From: Shewanella pealeana ATCC 700345
GTDB taxonomy: Bacteria; Pseudomonadota; Gammaproteobacteria; Enterobacterales; Shewanellaceae
Assembly (NCBI RefSeq): GCF_000018285.1
Contig: NC_009901.1
Coordinates: 4,091,001-4,155,000 of the forward strand
Direction of reading: 5' to 3'
DNA: 64,000 nucleotides
In this document: positions 44,701 through 55,708 of the stretch, in pieces
Layout: every line of letters starts with the position of its first letter
How positions within the stretch are numbered: the first letter of the stretch is position 1
The notes under the pieces: generated by a model
Database searches by the model: none
What the model was told of the DNA's origin: nothing
What the model saw: only the letters and a program-made list of their open reading frames with translations
Program-made: the position numbers and the translations under genes

Positions 44701-45549
44701 TGGACCCCCTTCTTTAGAAGCTGGGAATTACATGGCCATTTCCCGCGAATTTTAGAAGATGAAGTCGTAGGTATTGAGGCGCGAAAACTGTTTAGCGATG
44801 GCAAAGCCATGCTGGATAAAATCATCAGTGAAAAATGGCTTACCGCCAAGGCTGTGATTGGCTTATTCCCAGCCAACACTGTTAACCATGACGATATAGA
44901 GCTTTACACTGATGAGACTCGTAGCGAGCTTGAACTCACGACTCATCACCTGCGGATGCAGATTGAGCGTGTCGGTAATGACAACTTCTGTTTAGCAGAC
45001 TTTGTTGCGCCAAAAAATAGTGGTGTTGCCGATTACATGGGCGGCTTTGCGGTAACCGCTGGCCATGGCATTGACGAGCATGTGGCTCGCTTTGAAGCCG
45101 ACCATGACGACTACAGCGCGATTATGCTCAAATGCTTAGCCGATCGTTTAGCCGAAGCCTTTGCCGAGCGTATGCATGAAAGGGTACGTAAAGAGTTTTG
45201 GGGATATGCATCTGATGAGGTACTCGATAACGAGGCGCTGATTCGGGAGAAGTACAAAGGCATACGTCCGGCACCGGGCTACCCCGCTTGCCCAGATCAC
45301 ACAGAGAAAGGGCTGCTTTGGGACTTACTCAAGCCTGATGAAACCATCGGCCTTAAGATCACCGAAAGCTACGCCATGTTCCCAACGGCAGCGGTTTCAG
45401 GTTGGTACTTTGCCCATCCTAAATCGCGGTACTTTGGTGTGACCAACATAGGTCGCGATCAAGTAGAAGATTATGCGACACGTAAAGGCATGAGCATCGA
45501 GGAGACCGAGCGCTGGCTAGCTCCAGTGCTAGACTACGATCCACAATAG
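41794..45549 (+). CDS. metH: Cobalamin-dependent methionine synthase
   Basis: A 1251-aa enzyme that methylates homocysteine using methyltetrahydrofolate through B12. The homocysteine domain (about 20-340) has DGAMGTMIQ and the zinc ligands Cys in GLNCALG and GGCCGT. It continues with the pterin domain (about 370-640, [22 protein letters not shown]), the B12 cap and binding domain ([17 protein letters not shown], cobalt-ligand His in DVHDIG) and the C-terminal AdoMet activation domain ([15 protein letters not shown]). All modules are complete. It is the main user of the B12 provided by the neighbouring operon. A clear terminator follows. Confidence 0.97.
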   Translation: MATCTPTHALSAVAHTPDTADKVLAVLTQKLQDGILILDGAMGTMIQDRKFEELDFRGQQFKDWHCDVKGNNDMLVLTQPEAIKQIHKDYLLAGSDIIETNTFNATRIAMADYDMQAHSAEINLVGARLAREAANEVEAETGRQCYVAGVLGPTNRTCSISPDVNDPGFRNVSFDELVEAYIESINALVAGGSDIIMVETIFDTLNAKAALFAIETVYDTQGFRLPIMISGTITDASGRTLTGQTTEAFYNSLRHVKPLSIGLNCALGPKELRPYVEELSKISECYVSAHPNAGLPNEFGGYDETPEQMAEIIEEWAQEGFLNIIGGCCGTTPDHIRVIREAVIKHSARPLPDIPVACRLSGLEPLTIDENSLFLNVGERTNVTGSAKFLRLIKTGEYEEALSVAREQVENGAQIIDINMDEGMLDGAETMHKFLNLIASEPDISRVPIMIDSSKWEVIEAGLKCIQGKGIVNSISLKEGEEKFIEQAKLVKRYGAAAIVMAFDEVGQADTKARKVEICTRAYNVLVDKVGFPPEDIIFDPNIFAIATGIEEHDNYAVDFIEATAEIKRTLPHAMISGGVSNVSFSFRGNNPVREAIHAVFLYHAIQAGMDMGIVNAGQLAIYDDIDPELKERVEAIVQNLPCKVADTNNTELLLEVAEKFRGDGSQTAKKEDLEWRSKPVNERLAHALVKGITEFIDEDTEEARQQATRPLDVIEGPLMDGMNIVGDLFGSGKMFLPQVVKSARVMKKAVAYLNPYIELEKVAGQSNGKILMVTVKGDVHDIGKNIVGVVLACNGYEVIDLGVMVPVEKIIEVAIAENVDIIGMSGLITPSLDEMVHNVKSFHKAGLTIPSIIGGATCSKIHTAVKIAPHSPEGAIYIADASRAVPMVSKLINDATRQATIDQAYAEYDVMREKRLSQTKRKVITSIAAARENSCQHDWQNYTPFVPNQLGRQVFDDYPLEDLVERIDWTPFFRSWELHGHFPRILEDEVVGIEARKLFSDGKAMLDKIISEKWLTAKAVIGLFPANTVNHDDIELYTDETRSELELTTHHLRMQIERVGNDNFCLADFVAPKNSGVADYMGGFAVTAGHGIDEHVARFEADHDDYSAIMLKCLADRLAEAFAERMHERVRKEFWGYASDEVLDNEALIREKYKGIRPAPGYPACPDHTEKGLLWDLLKPDETIGLKITESYAMFPTAAVSGWYFAHPKSRYFGVTNIGRDQVEDYATRKGMSIEETERWLAPVLDYDPQ

Positions 45550-45622
45550 TGCGCGAAAGCTGCTTGCTGCCCGGTTTCTGCAAATCTAAAGATGGACGAT
45601 TCTAGGACGAGGCAGAGCTAAT

Positions 45623-45657
45623 AAAAAAGCCACACTTTCAAAAAGTGTGGCTTTTTT
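45623..45657 (+). terminator. Rho-independent terminator of metH
   Basis: AAAAAAGCCACACTTT pairs with AAAGTGTGGCTTTTTT around a 3-nt loop. A and T runs on either side mean it can also serve the convergent TonB-dependent receptor gene ending at 45672. Confidence 0.9.
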
Positions 45658-45671
45658 GACTGGTTAAATTA

Positions 45672-48404
45672 TTAAAATGATTTTTTCAAACCAAAGTAAA
45701 AGAATCGGCCACGGAATGAATATAAATTATCATCAGTCGATGTTCCGTTAGCCCTTAAGAATGGAGGCTCTTTATCAAACACATTTTGAATGCCTGCATG
45801 TAAATCGACACCAATAGCATCAACAAAATAGCCTACTTGCATATTATGGAATACTGTCGATGACATGATATCTGCTTCAAATTCTTCTGTAGCTTCACCG
45901 GCAAAGATTTCTGAATTGTAATTAGCATCCCAAGTCGCACGGTAGTTCCCCATTGTCCAATCAATTTGGATATTCGCCTTATACTCAGGAAGGCTACCAA
46001 ATGCTGGATCATAAGTACCCGTAATATCTCTAAATGCTGAATCACTGGTATCTTGAACTTCAAACTCACTTAAATACGTACCATCGAAGTTAATGCTCCA
46101 ATCACCAATATCCGTCTCGAAACGATAATTTGCATTCAAGTCGTAACCAGATAAGTTACGTGATGCAATATTATTCGCTGGCGAATAAATCGTTTGAATA
46201 TATCCCGTACCATTGTTGCTACGTATAACATCACCAGCATAAGTTGGGTTGCCCGCTAAGTTTTGATCGATTACATAGCGAGAACTTGCAAACACCACGT
46301 TAGTTTGTTCGATAGCAAAATAATCAAGAGTTAATGAAAGGTTATCTATTGGCTCGATAACTAAGCCTAAGGTAGTGTTCTCAGCTTCTTCAGGCTTAAG
46401 GTCTGGGTTACCACCGCCAATAATGTCATTGCTTTGGATCGCATTTTGACTAAAGGCTGGGTCTAAACCAAGGGCGACACACTCAGGCTTGCTAGAACTA
46501 AAATTAGCTTCATTGCCAGGGTTACAAGGATCATACAGGTTGGTATTGATCGATGATGTTCGCCCTTGATACATTTGCGCCATGGTTGGAGCGCGGAAAC
46601 CGGTACTGTAGCTTCCTCGCAACTTCAGCATATCAAGCGGCTGATAAATAACACCCACTTTTGGGTTTGTGGTACTTTCGTCAATATCACTGTAATCACT
46701 GTAACGTGCAGCGAGTTCAATATCTAAGTTATCAAGCACTGGAACCGCTAGCTCTAAATAAAACTCTGAGATTTCACGTACAGGGGATATAACAGGAGTG
46801 CTAGAGCCGCCCCAAGATACATCAAATGTTGCAGTACGTTGCGCTTGATCTACTTCTAAAGAAAGTTGATCTTCGCGATACTCAACACCTGACGAGAACA
46901 TCAAGTCGCCAGCAGGCAAAGACACTATCGGTCCTGAGATATGAGCCTGAATAAACATCAAATCATTTTTATTGGTCGTTACTGGAGCGGTTGTATTGAT
47001 AAAATCAAGCATTTCAGTCGTGATTGAACCCTCTGGGCCAAACACATTTAACGCGACACAACTTGGATCTGCCGCTGTTTCACATTCATCAGAAAGTGCA
47101 CGCTCAATTTGCATAATAGATGGCTGTGCACCACCTCGCTGGACCAACTCCGCACTCTGGCTAGAGTAGCTAACCTCCCAGTCATACTCATCAAAGATGG
47201 CGCCTTTTAAGCCTAAGGTATATCGCTGAACAGTGTTATCTGTTTTATAAATGCGCGAGCCATACTCACTAAAGCGACGGCTCACGTTACCCGCTATGCC
47301 AAATGGGTTGTATTTTTGGTTTGCGCCCACGCCAAAGTTGTTTCCATCAGCATCTGGGTAACGTTTAAATGCATTCGGGGTATCAACATTATCTCCATAC
47401 CAGCCTGTATCTGTACCTGGAGGCGCTTGGTTACCTTGCACAAAGCCATCATGAAAGGATAGCTCGGTAAAAAATAGCATATCATCAGTAAGCTCATAAT
47501 CACCGCTGACAAAAACACTCGTGGTTTGATTATCATTGGCGCCAGACTGAGCGGCACGATAATTGTACCCCATGGTATCGTAATCGAACGGAGTCACTGC
47601 AGAGGGATTGTTGGCATCTAGGACTGTCCATGTCTCACTCGGATCAAGCCCAAAACCGGATAAACGCGCAAATGGTGTCGTCCCTGAACTGGTATCACCT
47701 CCCCCTAGATAGCTTTGATCAGTATCTTGGGTCATGTAACGGTCTTTCTCTTCCCAGCCTGAATTATTGCTCGTGGAAGCGGCAACCATAAGGCTACCTT
47801 TGTCGGTACTAAAGCCCATAAGTAAGCCAACTTCACGCTCTTGTGCATCACCTTCAGATGACACCCCATAGCGAGCGTTGACCTCAAAACCTTCATAATT
47901 TTGATAGGTAATAATATTTACTACGCCGGCAATGGCATCTGAACCATAAATTGCAGATGCACCATCTTTTAAGACCTCAATTTGAGAAACGGCCTCAAAT
48001 GGAATAGATGAAAGATCAACCAAGCCATCTTCATTAGAACCCACCATACGGCGACCATTTAAAAGCACCAAGGTGTTAGTCGCTTCAATACCACGTAGCG
48101 TTGCTGTTTGAATATTGACAGCACCGGCGCTACTTTGGTTGTTAGATGTGGCTCCAGTTATTGCAGGCAAACGACGTAATGCTGCGCTGACATCGGTAAC
48201 CCCTAGGTTATCTAGCTGCACTTTTGTTACTACGGTGATGGGCGAGCTAGATTCAAGCTCTGCACGTCCAATGCGTGAGCCTGTAACCATTATTTTTTCT
48301 ATCTTCTCTTCTTCTGCCGCAAAAACTGATGTGGTAGTCACTGGAGCAAAAGATATCATCGCTACAGTAAGCGTCGATAGTGCGAATTTCTTGGTCATAT
48401 TCAT
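45672..48404 (-). CDS. TonB-dependent outer-membrane receptor
   Basis: A 910-aa receptor. The signal peptide (about 1-29, ending VFAAEEE) is followed by a TonB box-like KIMVTGSRI, a plug domain with TLRGIEATNTLVLLNGRRM and EVLKDGASAIYGSDAIAGVVNIIT (by position about 107-165), and a 22-strand barrel ending FYFGLKKSF. The plug marks it as the CirA/carbohydrate-type group common in Shewanella. Several residues in the barrel are Cys pairs (CETAADPSC, CNPGNEANFSSSKPEC). It is not BtuB by layout, despite the B12 neighbourhood. AGGAAGAAG precedes the ATG. The substrate is unknown. Confidence 0.83.
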   Translation of the reverse strand: MNMTKKFALSTLTVAMISFAPVTTTSVFAAEEEKIEKIMVTGSRIGRAELESSSPITVVTKVQLDNLGVTDVSAALRRLPAITGATSNNQSSAGAVNIQTATLRGIEATNTLVLLNGRRMVGSNEDGLVDLSSIPFEAVSQIEVLKDGASAIYGSDAIAGVVNIITYQNYEGFEVNARYGVSSEGDAQEREVGLLMGFSTDKGSLMVAASTSNNSGWEEKDRYMTQDTDQSYLGGGDTSSGTTPFARLSGFGLDPSETWTVLDANNPSAVTPFDYDTMGYNYRAAQSGANDNQTTSVFVSGDYELTDDMLFFTELSFHDGFVQGNQAPPGTDTGWYGDNVDTPNAFKRYPDADGNNFGVGANQKYNPFGIAGNVSRRFSEYGSRIYKTDNTVQRYTLGLKGAIFDEYDWEVSYSSQSAELVQRGGAQPSIMQIERALSDECETAADPSCVALNVFGPEGSITTEMLDFINTTAPVTTNKNDLMFIQAHISGPIVSLPAGDLMFSSGVEYREDQLSLEVDQAQRTATFDVSWGGSSTPVISPVREISEFYLELAVPVLDNLDIELAARYSDYSDIDESTTNPKVGVIYQPLDMLKLRGSYSTGFRAPTMAQMYQGRTSSINTNLYDPCNPGNEANFSSSKPECVALGLDPAFSQNAIQSNDIIGGGNPDLKPEEAENTTLGLVIEPIDNLSLTLDYFAIEQTNVVFASSRYVIDQNLAGNPTYAGDVIRSNNGTGYIQTIYSPANNIASRNLSGYDLNANYRFETDIGDWSINFDGTYLSEFEVQDTSDSAFRDITGTYDPAFGSLPEYKANIQIDWTMGNYRATWDANYNSEIFAGEATEEFEADIMSSTVFHNMQVGYFVDAIGVDLHAGIQNVFDKEPPFLRANGTSTDDNLYSFRGRFFYFGLKKSF

Positions 48405-48447
48405 CTTCTTCCTTTAGATTTGTTTGCCACTTTATCGCCATAAAAAT

Positions 48448-48504
48448 GTTGCAACCTTGTTAAGGTTGCACCAATGTATACTGTATACCATTGTGGGTTG
48501 CAAC
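48448..48504. promoter_or_regulatory. Nested palindromic operators upstream of the TonB receptor
   Basis: Three palindromes are packed in 57 bp: TGCAACCTT-GTT-AAGGTTGCA (48450-48470), GTATAC-T-GTATAC (48476-48488) and GTTGCAAC (48497-48504), which also occurs at 48448-48455. They lie 44-100 bp before the receptor ATG, so a local repressor (GntR- or LacI-like by site form) probably controls it. Confidence 0.6.
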
Positions 48505-48621
48505 AATAATTAAGGAATAACTAATTCTTAAAGGAATTAATATTATTTATGCCGGACGGCTAAATAATTATGGGTGCGCGGATTGCGCACCTATTAGCAG
48601 ATGATGAGTTGGCTATAAGCT

Positions 48622-49368
48622 TTAGGAAACTGAAATGTTACTCACGCAGGGTTTAACTATGGTCGAAGCTTTATCATTGGTTAATGAGAGAGCCTCATAC
48701 TGATTAATATTCATTGCCAGTTGATGCAGCAAGCCTTCGGCTCCTTTTGCAGCTTCACTCTCATAAACCAAGGGAACCATAGTCAAATTATGAGACTTCG
48801 CCTGGGCATCGATAAACTGTAACTGAGACCAAAATAGATTTGAAATCAGATGAAACAAGCAACTCCCGACTCCTAGATGCCGCCACTGGGGTACCACATA
48901 GGCAAACAATAAATAACAGCAGCCACCGATTTGGCGATCATCACAGCTGTTTCCATCTGCATACCAAGAGTCGAGCAAGCCAACGTTAAAGGTCACGAAC
49001 GCCACAGGCGTTCGTTTGTCCTCTTCAGAAAAAGCGACCAAGCGATAGTGCCTCTGATGCCTGCTTTCCGATAGCTGACTTACAGGGCTCAGAGTGTTGA
49101 AAATTTGCTGAATAGCGGCATTATCATCAGCACTCTTGCTACAGAAATATTGCTGCAGAGCGGTGGTATTTTCAGGCTTTGAGTCGTCATAAATACTGAT
49201 ATTAGGAACAAGAGTAGACTCATCGAGTCTGATAGAGGGCGGAGACTGCAGGAGCAAATCTTTTTCAGCTAATGTTTGAATGAAGCCATCTTGTAATTGG
49301 AAGTGACTAAAATCATCAAGCAGGTGAAGTAAGGGAAAGAGCTCCGCCTTACTTTTATGAAGTGCCAT
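48622..49368 (-). CDS. GNAT-family N-acetyltransferase
   Basis: A 248-aa protein starting at the ATG at 49368, with GGAG 7 nt upstream; the longer frame uses a GTG overlapping that SD. The acetyl-CoA binding part is visible in the second half as YLLFAYVVPQWRHLGVGSCLF (Q/RxxGxG/A type: R-H-L-G-V-G). The first 110 residues are not part of a typical GNAT domain and are of unknown fold. The substrate is unknown. No partner gene is close. Confidence 0.6.
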   Translation of the reverse strand: MALHKSKAELFPLLHLLDDFSHFQLQDGFIQTLAEKDLLLQSPPSIRLDESTLVPNISIYDDSKPENTTALQQYFCSKSADDNAAIQQIFNTLSPVSQLSESRHQRHYRLVAFSEEDKRTPVAFVTFNVGLLDSWYADGNSCDDRQIGGCCYLLFAYVVPQWRHLGVGSCLFHLISNLFWSQLQFIDAQAKSHNLTMVPLVYESEAAKGAEGLLHQLAMNINQYEALSLTNDKASTIVKPCVSNISVS

Positions 49369-49637
49369 ATACCGCTCCACTCAATAAACCCATTATCTGC
49401 CTCAAAACCAAATTATCAGACTTCAGTGCAGACAACATTCTGCATTAACTATAGGTGCTACTTATGTACCTGTAAAACCCCTTAAAACCAGAACCTATGC
49501 GGGTTCGACTAAAGTCAGCATCAAGCCATTGTAAATAAAGGCAAGCATCAACTAAGTAAGAACCCTGCTTATGCAGTCGCTTGGTTAGATCTAAAAGTAA
49601 AGAATCCAGCTTATAAAGAAGGGGAGGAGAGCTGAAA

Positions 49638-49680
49638 ACAAAAGCCCCGCTCATGATGTCTATCATAAACAGGGCTTTAA
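49638..49680 (-). terminator. Probable terminator of gfa
   Basis: AAAGCCC and GGGCTTT flank an imperfect inner stem TCATGATG/ATCATAA. Reading leftward from gfa it ends in TTTTGTTTT. The stem has mismatches, so efficiency is uncertain. Confidence 0.55.
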
Positions 49681-49713
49681 ATTTTAGAATTGGCTAATAA
49701 TTCTGATGGCTAA

Positions 49714-50322
49714 TTACGCCTTTTTAGCAACATGTGCAGCAATAGCATCCATTAGGTCAGGTGATAAACAATCGTACGGCTCTAGGCCTAATTCCAGTAA
49801 GCGCTCACGTATGGCAGGCATGTCTTGAGGATTCGTTCCCGTTTCAATAATTGAAGATACAAAAGCGGCAAACTCTGCTGGCGCCCAACCTGATTGCTTA
49901 CTTAGCTCTGTGTGAACAAAGTCTAAACCAAAGAATGGATGAGCTTCATTATGGATACGGCCATACATGTGTACACCACAATCTTTACAGGCATAACGAT
50001 TAATTGCTGCCTGAGCATCAACCACGACGAGCTTATTTTCATTTGCAGTAACTTTCACATTCTCACGAGAAATAACTGCAACTTGAGAGAATACGGCACC
50101 TTTAGGTTTCCAACACTTTGAGCAACCACAAACATGGTTATGTGCAGTTTGGCTGCTTAACTTTACAATCACTGGCTTTTTCTTACAGTGACAAGTTAAC
50201 GAACCACCTGTAAACCCAGGTAATTCAGGGAATCTATTGTTATCAACAGATGGATGAATTAACACCTTAGTCGTCTTTTTTGTCTGGAAAAAACTTAATA
50301 TTTTAGAAATCATAATCAACAT
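49714..50322 (-). CDS. gfa: S-(hydroxymethyl)glutathione synthase (GFA)
   Basis: A 202-aa zinc protein of the Gfa family. It has the cysteine ladder [30 protein letters not shown] and [12 protein letters not shown], and the C-terminal [21 protein letters not shown] tail specific to formaldehyde-activating GFA rather than generic GFA-like proteins. It speeds the joining of formaldehyde and glutathione. No adhC/frmA partner is next to it. The start is not well defined; M4 at 50313 is the alternative. Confidence 0.83.
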   Translation of the reverse strand: MLIMISKILSFFQTKKTTKVLIHPSVDNNRFPELPGFTGGSLTCHCKKKPVIVKLSSQTAHNHVCGCSKCWKPKGAVFSQVAVISRENVKVTANENKLVVVDAQAAINRYACKDCGVHMYGRIHNEAHPFFGLDFVHTELSKQSGWAPAEFAAFVSSIIETGTNPQDMPAIRERLLELGLEPYDCLSPDLMDAIAAHVAKKA

Positions 50323-50574
50323 ACATATAGTGAAAAACTTAAATCGTTGAACTATTGGCTTCTAAATTAACATTTAGAAACTCAATTATGATGCAGCATA
50401 AGTATGTCACTCATGGGCAAGGCAATTATCAACGGGCTTGGGATGAGTGCAAGTATATGCAGGTTTACAGAAATGATAAGGCGGCAGCAAGGTAAAAGAT
50501 TATTACTAAATCGACAACAATGTTATTAAATCTCGCTAATTCCAACGGTCAAAAGTTCCGTTGTAGTGTATTGC

Positions 50575-50600
50575 CGCCAATGATGCTCTGAACATTGGCG
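50575..50600. repeat. Short inverted repeat upstream of gfa-monooxygenase gap
   Basis: CGCCAATG and CATTGGCG are 8-bp perfect arms 10 bp apart, 16 bp after the FAD monooxygenase stop. No T run follows on either strand, so it is called an inverted repeat rather than a terminator. Confidence 0.45.
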
Positions 50601-50615
50601 ACTTTGTTATAACGT

Positions 50616-51659
50616 TTATTTATTTTCTAAAATATGAGTCATCAGATATTTGGCATCTTTCCATACCCCGCCGAGAGTTGCTGAACCACGGGTATATAAC
50701 CAAGGTAGACCAATAAAATAGAGCCCATCTATGTCTTTACTAACGCCGCGATAATTGCTCGGGTAGTTCATTTCATCGAAAGAGATATCATCAATCCAAA
50801 AGAAGTTAGGTTTAAAACCTGTCGCCCAGATAATATTCTTGATGCTGCTAATACTGCCTTTTTGAAACTTAATACTGGTTGCATCGGCTGACAAGGTTCT
50901 GCCCATATGGATCACATTTTCTTTTGCCAGCAGTGACTTCACATCCGTGCCAATAACGGGCTGTACGCCCTTGCTCAGCCATTTGCCTATTTTACTAAAA
51001 CGGTTAACCGATAAAAACCCTATCTTAGTAAACCACCACCATAGGGTTTTACCTAAAAATGACTGCGGAATAGCGGTGATTTTATCGGTACCAGAAAAGT
51101 GAACTTTACGTCCAGTATCGGCAATCTCAGATAAAATTTGCACCCCAGAATCACCTGCACCAACCACTAAGCAGTCCCCCTCTTGCAGCTGTGCTGGGCT
51201 TTTATAATTCTCACTGTGTAACTGGGTAATATCTTCAGCAATATCGACATGACAAGGCGGCGTATAAGGTGTATGAAACGGGCCGGTGGCGACAATGAGC
51301 TGTTTGGCTCGATAGCTGGCCGTGTTGCTGCTTATCTCAAAAATACCATCAACTTTCTTGACTGAGATAATTTTTTGATTGAATTCAATGGGAATCGAAA
51401 ACTTCGCCGCATAACTTTTTAGATAGTCGGCCACTTCATACTTATTCGGGTAATAGCCTTTCGGGAACGGAAACGGCATTCCAGGGAGATGGTTATATTC
51501 GGTAGGGGTAAACAGTTTAAGTGAATCCCAACGCTTTAACCAAGGCGCACCAATGTGCTCGTTGGCATCTAAGATTAAGTAATCTTTATTATGTTTTGAC
51601 AAGTTATAGGCCATAGACAAGCCAGACTGACCGGCGCCTATAATGATAAATTCTTTCAT
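50616..51659 (-). CDS. FAD-dependent monooxygenase (FMO/YeaX-like NAD(P)-binding)
   Basis: A 347-aa protein with two Rossmann motifs, GAGQSG at the N-terminus (FAD) and GAGDSG (about residue 165, NADPH), and the FMO-type linker ATGPFHTPYTPP. This fits flavin-containing monooxygenase-like or CzcO-type oxidoreductases. The start at 51659 has GGAAATC before the ATG. It appears to be a single gene. The substrate is unknown. Confidence 0.78.
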   Translation of the reverse strand: MKEFIIIGAGQSGLSMAYNLSKHNKDYLILDANEHIGAPWLKRWDSLKLFTPTEYNHLPGMPFPFPKGYYPNKYEVADYLKSYAAKFSIPIEFNQKIISVKKVDGIFEISSNTASYRAKQLIVATGPFHTPYTPPCHVDIAEDITQLHSENYKSPAQLQEGDCLVVGAGDSGVQILSEIADTGRKVHFSGTDKITAIPQSFLGKTLWWWFTKIGFLSVNRFSKIGKWLSKGVQPVIGTDVKSLLAKENVIHMGRTLSADATSIKFQKGSISSIKNIIWATGFKPNFFWIDDISFDEMNYPSNYRGVSKDIDGLYFIGLPWLYTRGSATLGGVWKDAKYLMTHILENK

Positions 51660-51943
51660 GATTTCCAACTGCATATAGTTTTTATTATGCGCAGCATTCT
51701 AACAGAAGATGAGCAGCGAACCTGTCTAATGCAGGAAACTCTCAACCACCTGACTGTAAAGCTAGGCTTTCGGTAAGAAGAAATAAGCATAATCGTGATA
51801 GAAGCAAGCAATGCCAACAATGCGCACAAGCGCCATACTCGCATACAGTTGCATATTCTCACTACAACCATGTTTCAGGCCAATTGCCAATAAACCGTAT
51901 ACACTTATATCTATGGATAAGACCGTGAAAGTGGGGAAAGCCT

Positions 51944-54900
51944 GTGAGTCTGGAAGTTAAGCTCAAGATGACAAGGCGACTATGGTGGCTATTCCTATTT
52001 TTATCGGTAACGCTATTCTCCTTACCGTCAAGCAGTCAGAACCTACCTGACGCCGCTTTTTTAAAAAGTGAAATAACCCGACTGAATAGTGAATCGCCAA
52101 AAAATGAAACCTTAATCAACCAATATGAAACTTTGCTGTCTCGAATTAATGGCTATGAAAAACAAACTGCCACGCGAGAAAAGTATCTAAACATTGTTAG
52201 CCAGTTTCCGGTACAACGAGAGCGATTACTCAAAAAGATAGATGATGTTGAGCAGTTAGATATCTTTAATATTCGCCGTAAAGATAAGTACAGTGACCTT
52301 TCTCAATCTATCGCGACACTGCAAGCTGCGCTAATAGAGTGGCGTTCTACATATCAAACCAATAGCGATCAAAATAAGCGACTGATTAATGAGAAAACAA
52401 CATTACCCCAGTCTCTCGCACAAACGGATAAAGAAATCGAGCAAGCCTCTATCATTAAAAGTGATACTGCCAGTCAGTTAGATCAGTGGCTTGAATCAAC
52501 CCACTTAACCTCGCTAAAACTTCAACGACAAGTGACCTCTGCTCAGTTACAGAGCTTAGATGAACGCACTGAATTACTGATTTAGAGCAGCAATTACTGA
52601 ACCAAAAAATTCAATTAGCCTCGCCAATTTTGATTGAATTACAAGATAAATTAACCCGAGTCGAGCAGGCCTCAGTTAAAACACTCATTGAACAAGCGAG
52701 GCAGGTTAGCGAGGAGGCGCTAGGAGATACGGAGGAGCAACACCAAGTAGAGCTAGTCAAAGCTTACACTTTAGAACTAGAAGAGGTACTGGATAAGATA
52801 GATAAAACGCGAATTATGTATCAAAAAGTTGAGTCTGAGCAACGCAGTTTAGCGGATGACCAACGCTTGATAAAAGATAACTTAGCTTGGTTACGCGATA
52901 GCACGGTTTTTGGTGCTTCCATCCGAGCACAGTTACAAAGGTTACCCTCCAAAATAGACACGCAATATATTCCCGATGAAATTGCCAAAGCCCACATTCG
53001 AAAATACGAAATAGGCCAATTAAAAGATGATGCTGAGCAACCAAGTGCAACTTCTAGAGATAAAAAAAACGAAGAAGGTCCAGACAAGTTAGCCTCGTTA
53101 TTAAATAAATTATTAGACCAATTAACGAAAGATTATGACAAGCTAATTTCAGCACTGAGTCAGCTAAAGTTGGTCAAGGATCAATATGCTCAAACAGTGG
53201 AGAAGGCACGTAGTTTTTTAAAGCAGCAACAGCTATGGACACGCAGTAACGTGCCCATATGGCAACACCTAACTGACTTCAATACTGTGACCTGGTTCGG
53301 CTCCAAGACACCAATTAAAAATATGTTAGATGAGCTCCCACAAGGACTGTCTGTATCGCTGTTAACTGTATTTGCTTTGTACACGATTCTTTTTATCTAT
53401 AGCACTAGTCGGCTGAATCAATATGCCGCTCAGCGTAAGGATGAGCTTCAAAAAGTATTTGGTCACCCGCTGAAAGATCGATTTCATAATACTGTTTTGT
53501 TATTTTTAATCGCCATTATACGCGCGCTTATTCTGCCTATTTGGTATGTAATAACCGCTTGGGGACTGTATTGGTTTTGGCCAGTTACGACCTCAAATGA
53601 GCTCAGTACACTGATCTTTGCCAGCGCATCTGGCGTGTTTGTCGTCGAACTCATCCACGCCTTAAGCTATAAACAAGGTGTTCTCGCACTCCATCTAAAC
53701 TGGCCAGAGCAAATTTGCTCATACCTACATAAAGGAAGTCAACGGATACTCTGGCCATTTGTCATTTTGCTACTAAGTATTTTTGCTGCAGAACTGGTTT
53801 CAGGGATCCATGAAGCGGAAATATCTCGCGTATTATTCCTATTACTAATGGGAGTAATGATGGCTGTCTTTATTTCACTGCTGAAAGAAAAACATCTCCC
53901 CTCAACTTTACCGTCCCCACTTAATAGAGGCTTCTCCCTCTATCTATTTCGTTTCATCGTTATCGGTTCGTTTATTACTATTATCGTTATGGCCGTTATG
54001 GGGCTCTATATTGCTTCATGGATCTTACTTATCTATCAACAGTTAACCATTTACGTAGTGTTAGCAGTGCTGTTTACCTATCAAATGGGAGAACGCTGGC
54101 TAAAGATAGAGCATCGGCAGCTCAGCTATCAGCGGCTGCTAGCGCGGCGTGAAGAGCTCATTGCTCAACAACAAGAGCAAGCAGATGAGTCACCCGAAAT
54201 TACTGAATTAAGGGAAACTATTCCTGATGTAGAAGAGCGCAGTTTAGCGAGTGAACAAGTTAGTGAACAGTCACTAACACTGTTGCGTGGCTTGTCCTTA
54301 ATTGGCTTAGTGGCTGCAGTGTTAACCTTATGGTCAAGCGCCTTAGAAATGACCAGTTGGTTAGATGCCATTGTGGTGTGGCAAGTAAATGAAATGACTC
54401 AAACCGGCGTAACCCTGGTGGATGTGACTCTGCAATCATTGATTTATGCAGTGGTCACATTAATCGTAACCTTTGTTGGTGTACGAAACTTACCAGGTAT
54501 TTTGGAACTGTTAATCCTGCGTCGTCTCGACTTAGCGCCTGGCGCCGGCTATGCGGTTACCACTCTATTGCGCTATGTAATTTTAATGGCAGGCTTAATG
54601 GGTGCGTTTTCCATATTAGGCTTTCAATGGTCTAAACTGCAATGGCTAGTTGCCGCATTCGGTGTAGGCTTAGGATTTGGCTTACAAGAAATTTTCGCCA
54701 ACTTTATTTCCGGTTTAATTTTACTGTTTGAACGACCTATCCGTATTGGGGACATTGTTACGATTAATGATTTATCGGGAACGGTGAGCAAAATTCAAAC
54801 ACGCGCCACCACCATTATTGATTGGGACAACAAAGAAATCGTGGTGCCCAATAAAACCTTTATTACAGAAAAGCTCATTAACTGGTCGCTAACTAGCCCT

Positions 54901-55215
54901 ATTACCAGAATCGTGATCCCTATTGGTGTCGCTTATGGTTCTGATATTGATAAGGTGGAGAGCTTACTGTATCAAATCGCGGATGAGCACCCACTCGTAC
55001 TACCTGATCCGCAACCTTCTGTGGTGTTCTTATCTTTTGGAGCTAGCAGTCTCGACTTTGAATTAAGAGCCCATATCACTGCGATTGAACTACGCCTATC
55101 AACGGTTCATATCATCAACAAAAATATTAATCGCTTGTTTCGAGAACACGAGATTGAAATTGCCTTTCCGCAAATGGATGTGCATGTTCGTGATTTGCCG
55201 CCAAAAGATACATGA
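51944..55215 (+). pseudogene. MscK/KefA-like mechanosensitive channel, frameshifted
   Basis: The gene begins with GTG at 51944 (SD GGGGAAA) as a signal peptide plus coiled-coil periplasmic domain, and is cut by a TAG at 52583-52585. Reading continues at once in the next frame (GAT TTA GAG CAG CAA, from about 52578), so a single lost base splits one long gene of about 1090 codons. The rest has about eleven TM helices and an MscS core with GVGLGFGLQEIFANF and RPIRIGDIV. A working channel would need the frameshift to be a sequencing error or to be suppressed; the second half lacks an own SD. Confidence 0.83.
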
Positions 55216-55435
55216 GTTTAATGTTTAGTGATGAGCTATTAATTGGCGATATCGATTCTGCAGGGAGAAAGACTTAAACAAAAATAAGCCTGCTACTTGC
55301 TGGTGATTTTACAATCTCCTATCACTAAAAGCAGCGGAGATCTCACTTTCGAGTCAATAGCGCTGCTATAGTGAGTTCAGATCAAAAATAAACTATTCAG
55401 TACGGCATTTTAGTTCAGCATTTCAAGGAGCAAGT

Positions 55436-55708
55436 ATGTTAAATGAAAATCATGCGCTTATTTTCGACTTTCCTGAGTTTAAACAAGATATTGTTTACCT
55501 GAATTATACCGACCAAGAGTTCGACAAGTTATCCAAGCAATACCATCTCCTCGATTACGATATTCGTCAGCTAGAAATTGCCGGCAGCCCTACTGACGAC
55601 GAACACATGCATCAACTCAAACTGCAGCGCGCCAACCTAAAAGATCTCTTGTTCCAAAAACTCAAAGCCCATCACGACGAATCTAAATCACAAACTGCTA
55701 ATTCATAA
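55436..55708 (+). CDS. YdcH-like (DUF465) small coiled-coil protein
   Basis: A 90-aa acidic-basic helical protein of the DUF465/YdcH family; typical text is LSKQYHLLDYDIRQLE and LKLQRANLKDLLFQKLK. AAGGAGC lies 5 nt before the ATG. It has no known catalytic role. It stands alone between the mscK-like gene and the adenine riboswitch. Confidence 0.75.
   Translation: MLNENHALIFDFPEFKQDIVYLNYTDQEFDKLSKQYHLLDYDIRQLEIAGSPTDDEHMHQLKLQRANLKDLLFQKLKAHHDESKSQTANS

Noticed and set aside
45672..48404. Calling the TonB-dependent receptor BtuB because it is near the B12 genes
   Set aside because: It is 910 aa, much longer than BtuB, its plug text is of the general Shewanella/CirA type, and it has no riboswitch upstream.
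49445..49666. A leftward 73-codon open frame after gfa
   Set aside because: It overlaps the likely gfa terminator, has no SD and no family signs.
51944..52585. Reading the first part of the mscK-like gene as an independent 213-aa protein
   Set aside because: Family sequence continues in the next frame directly after the stop, so it is the front half of one broken gene.
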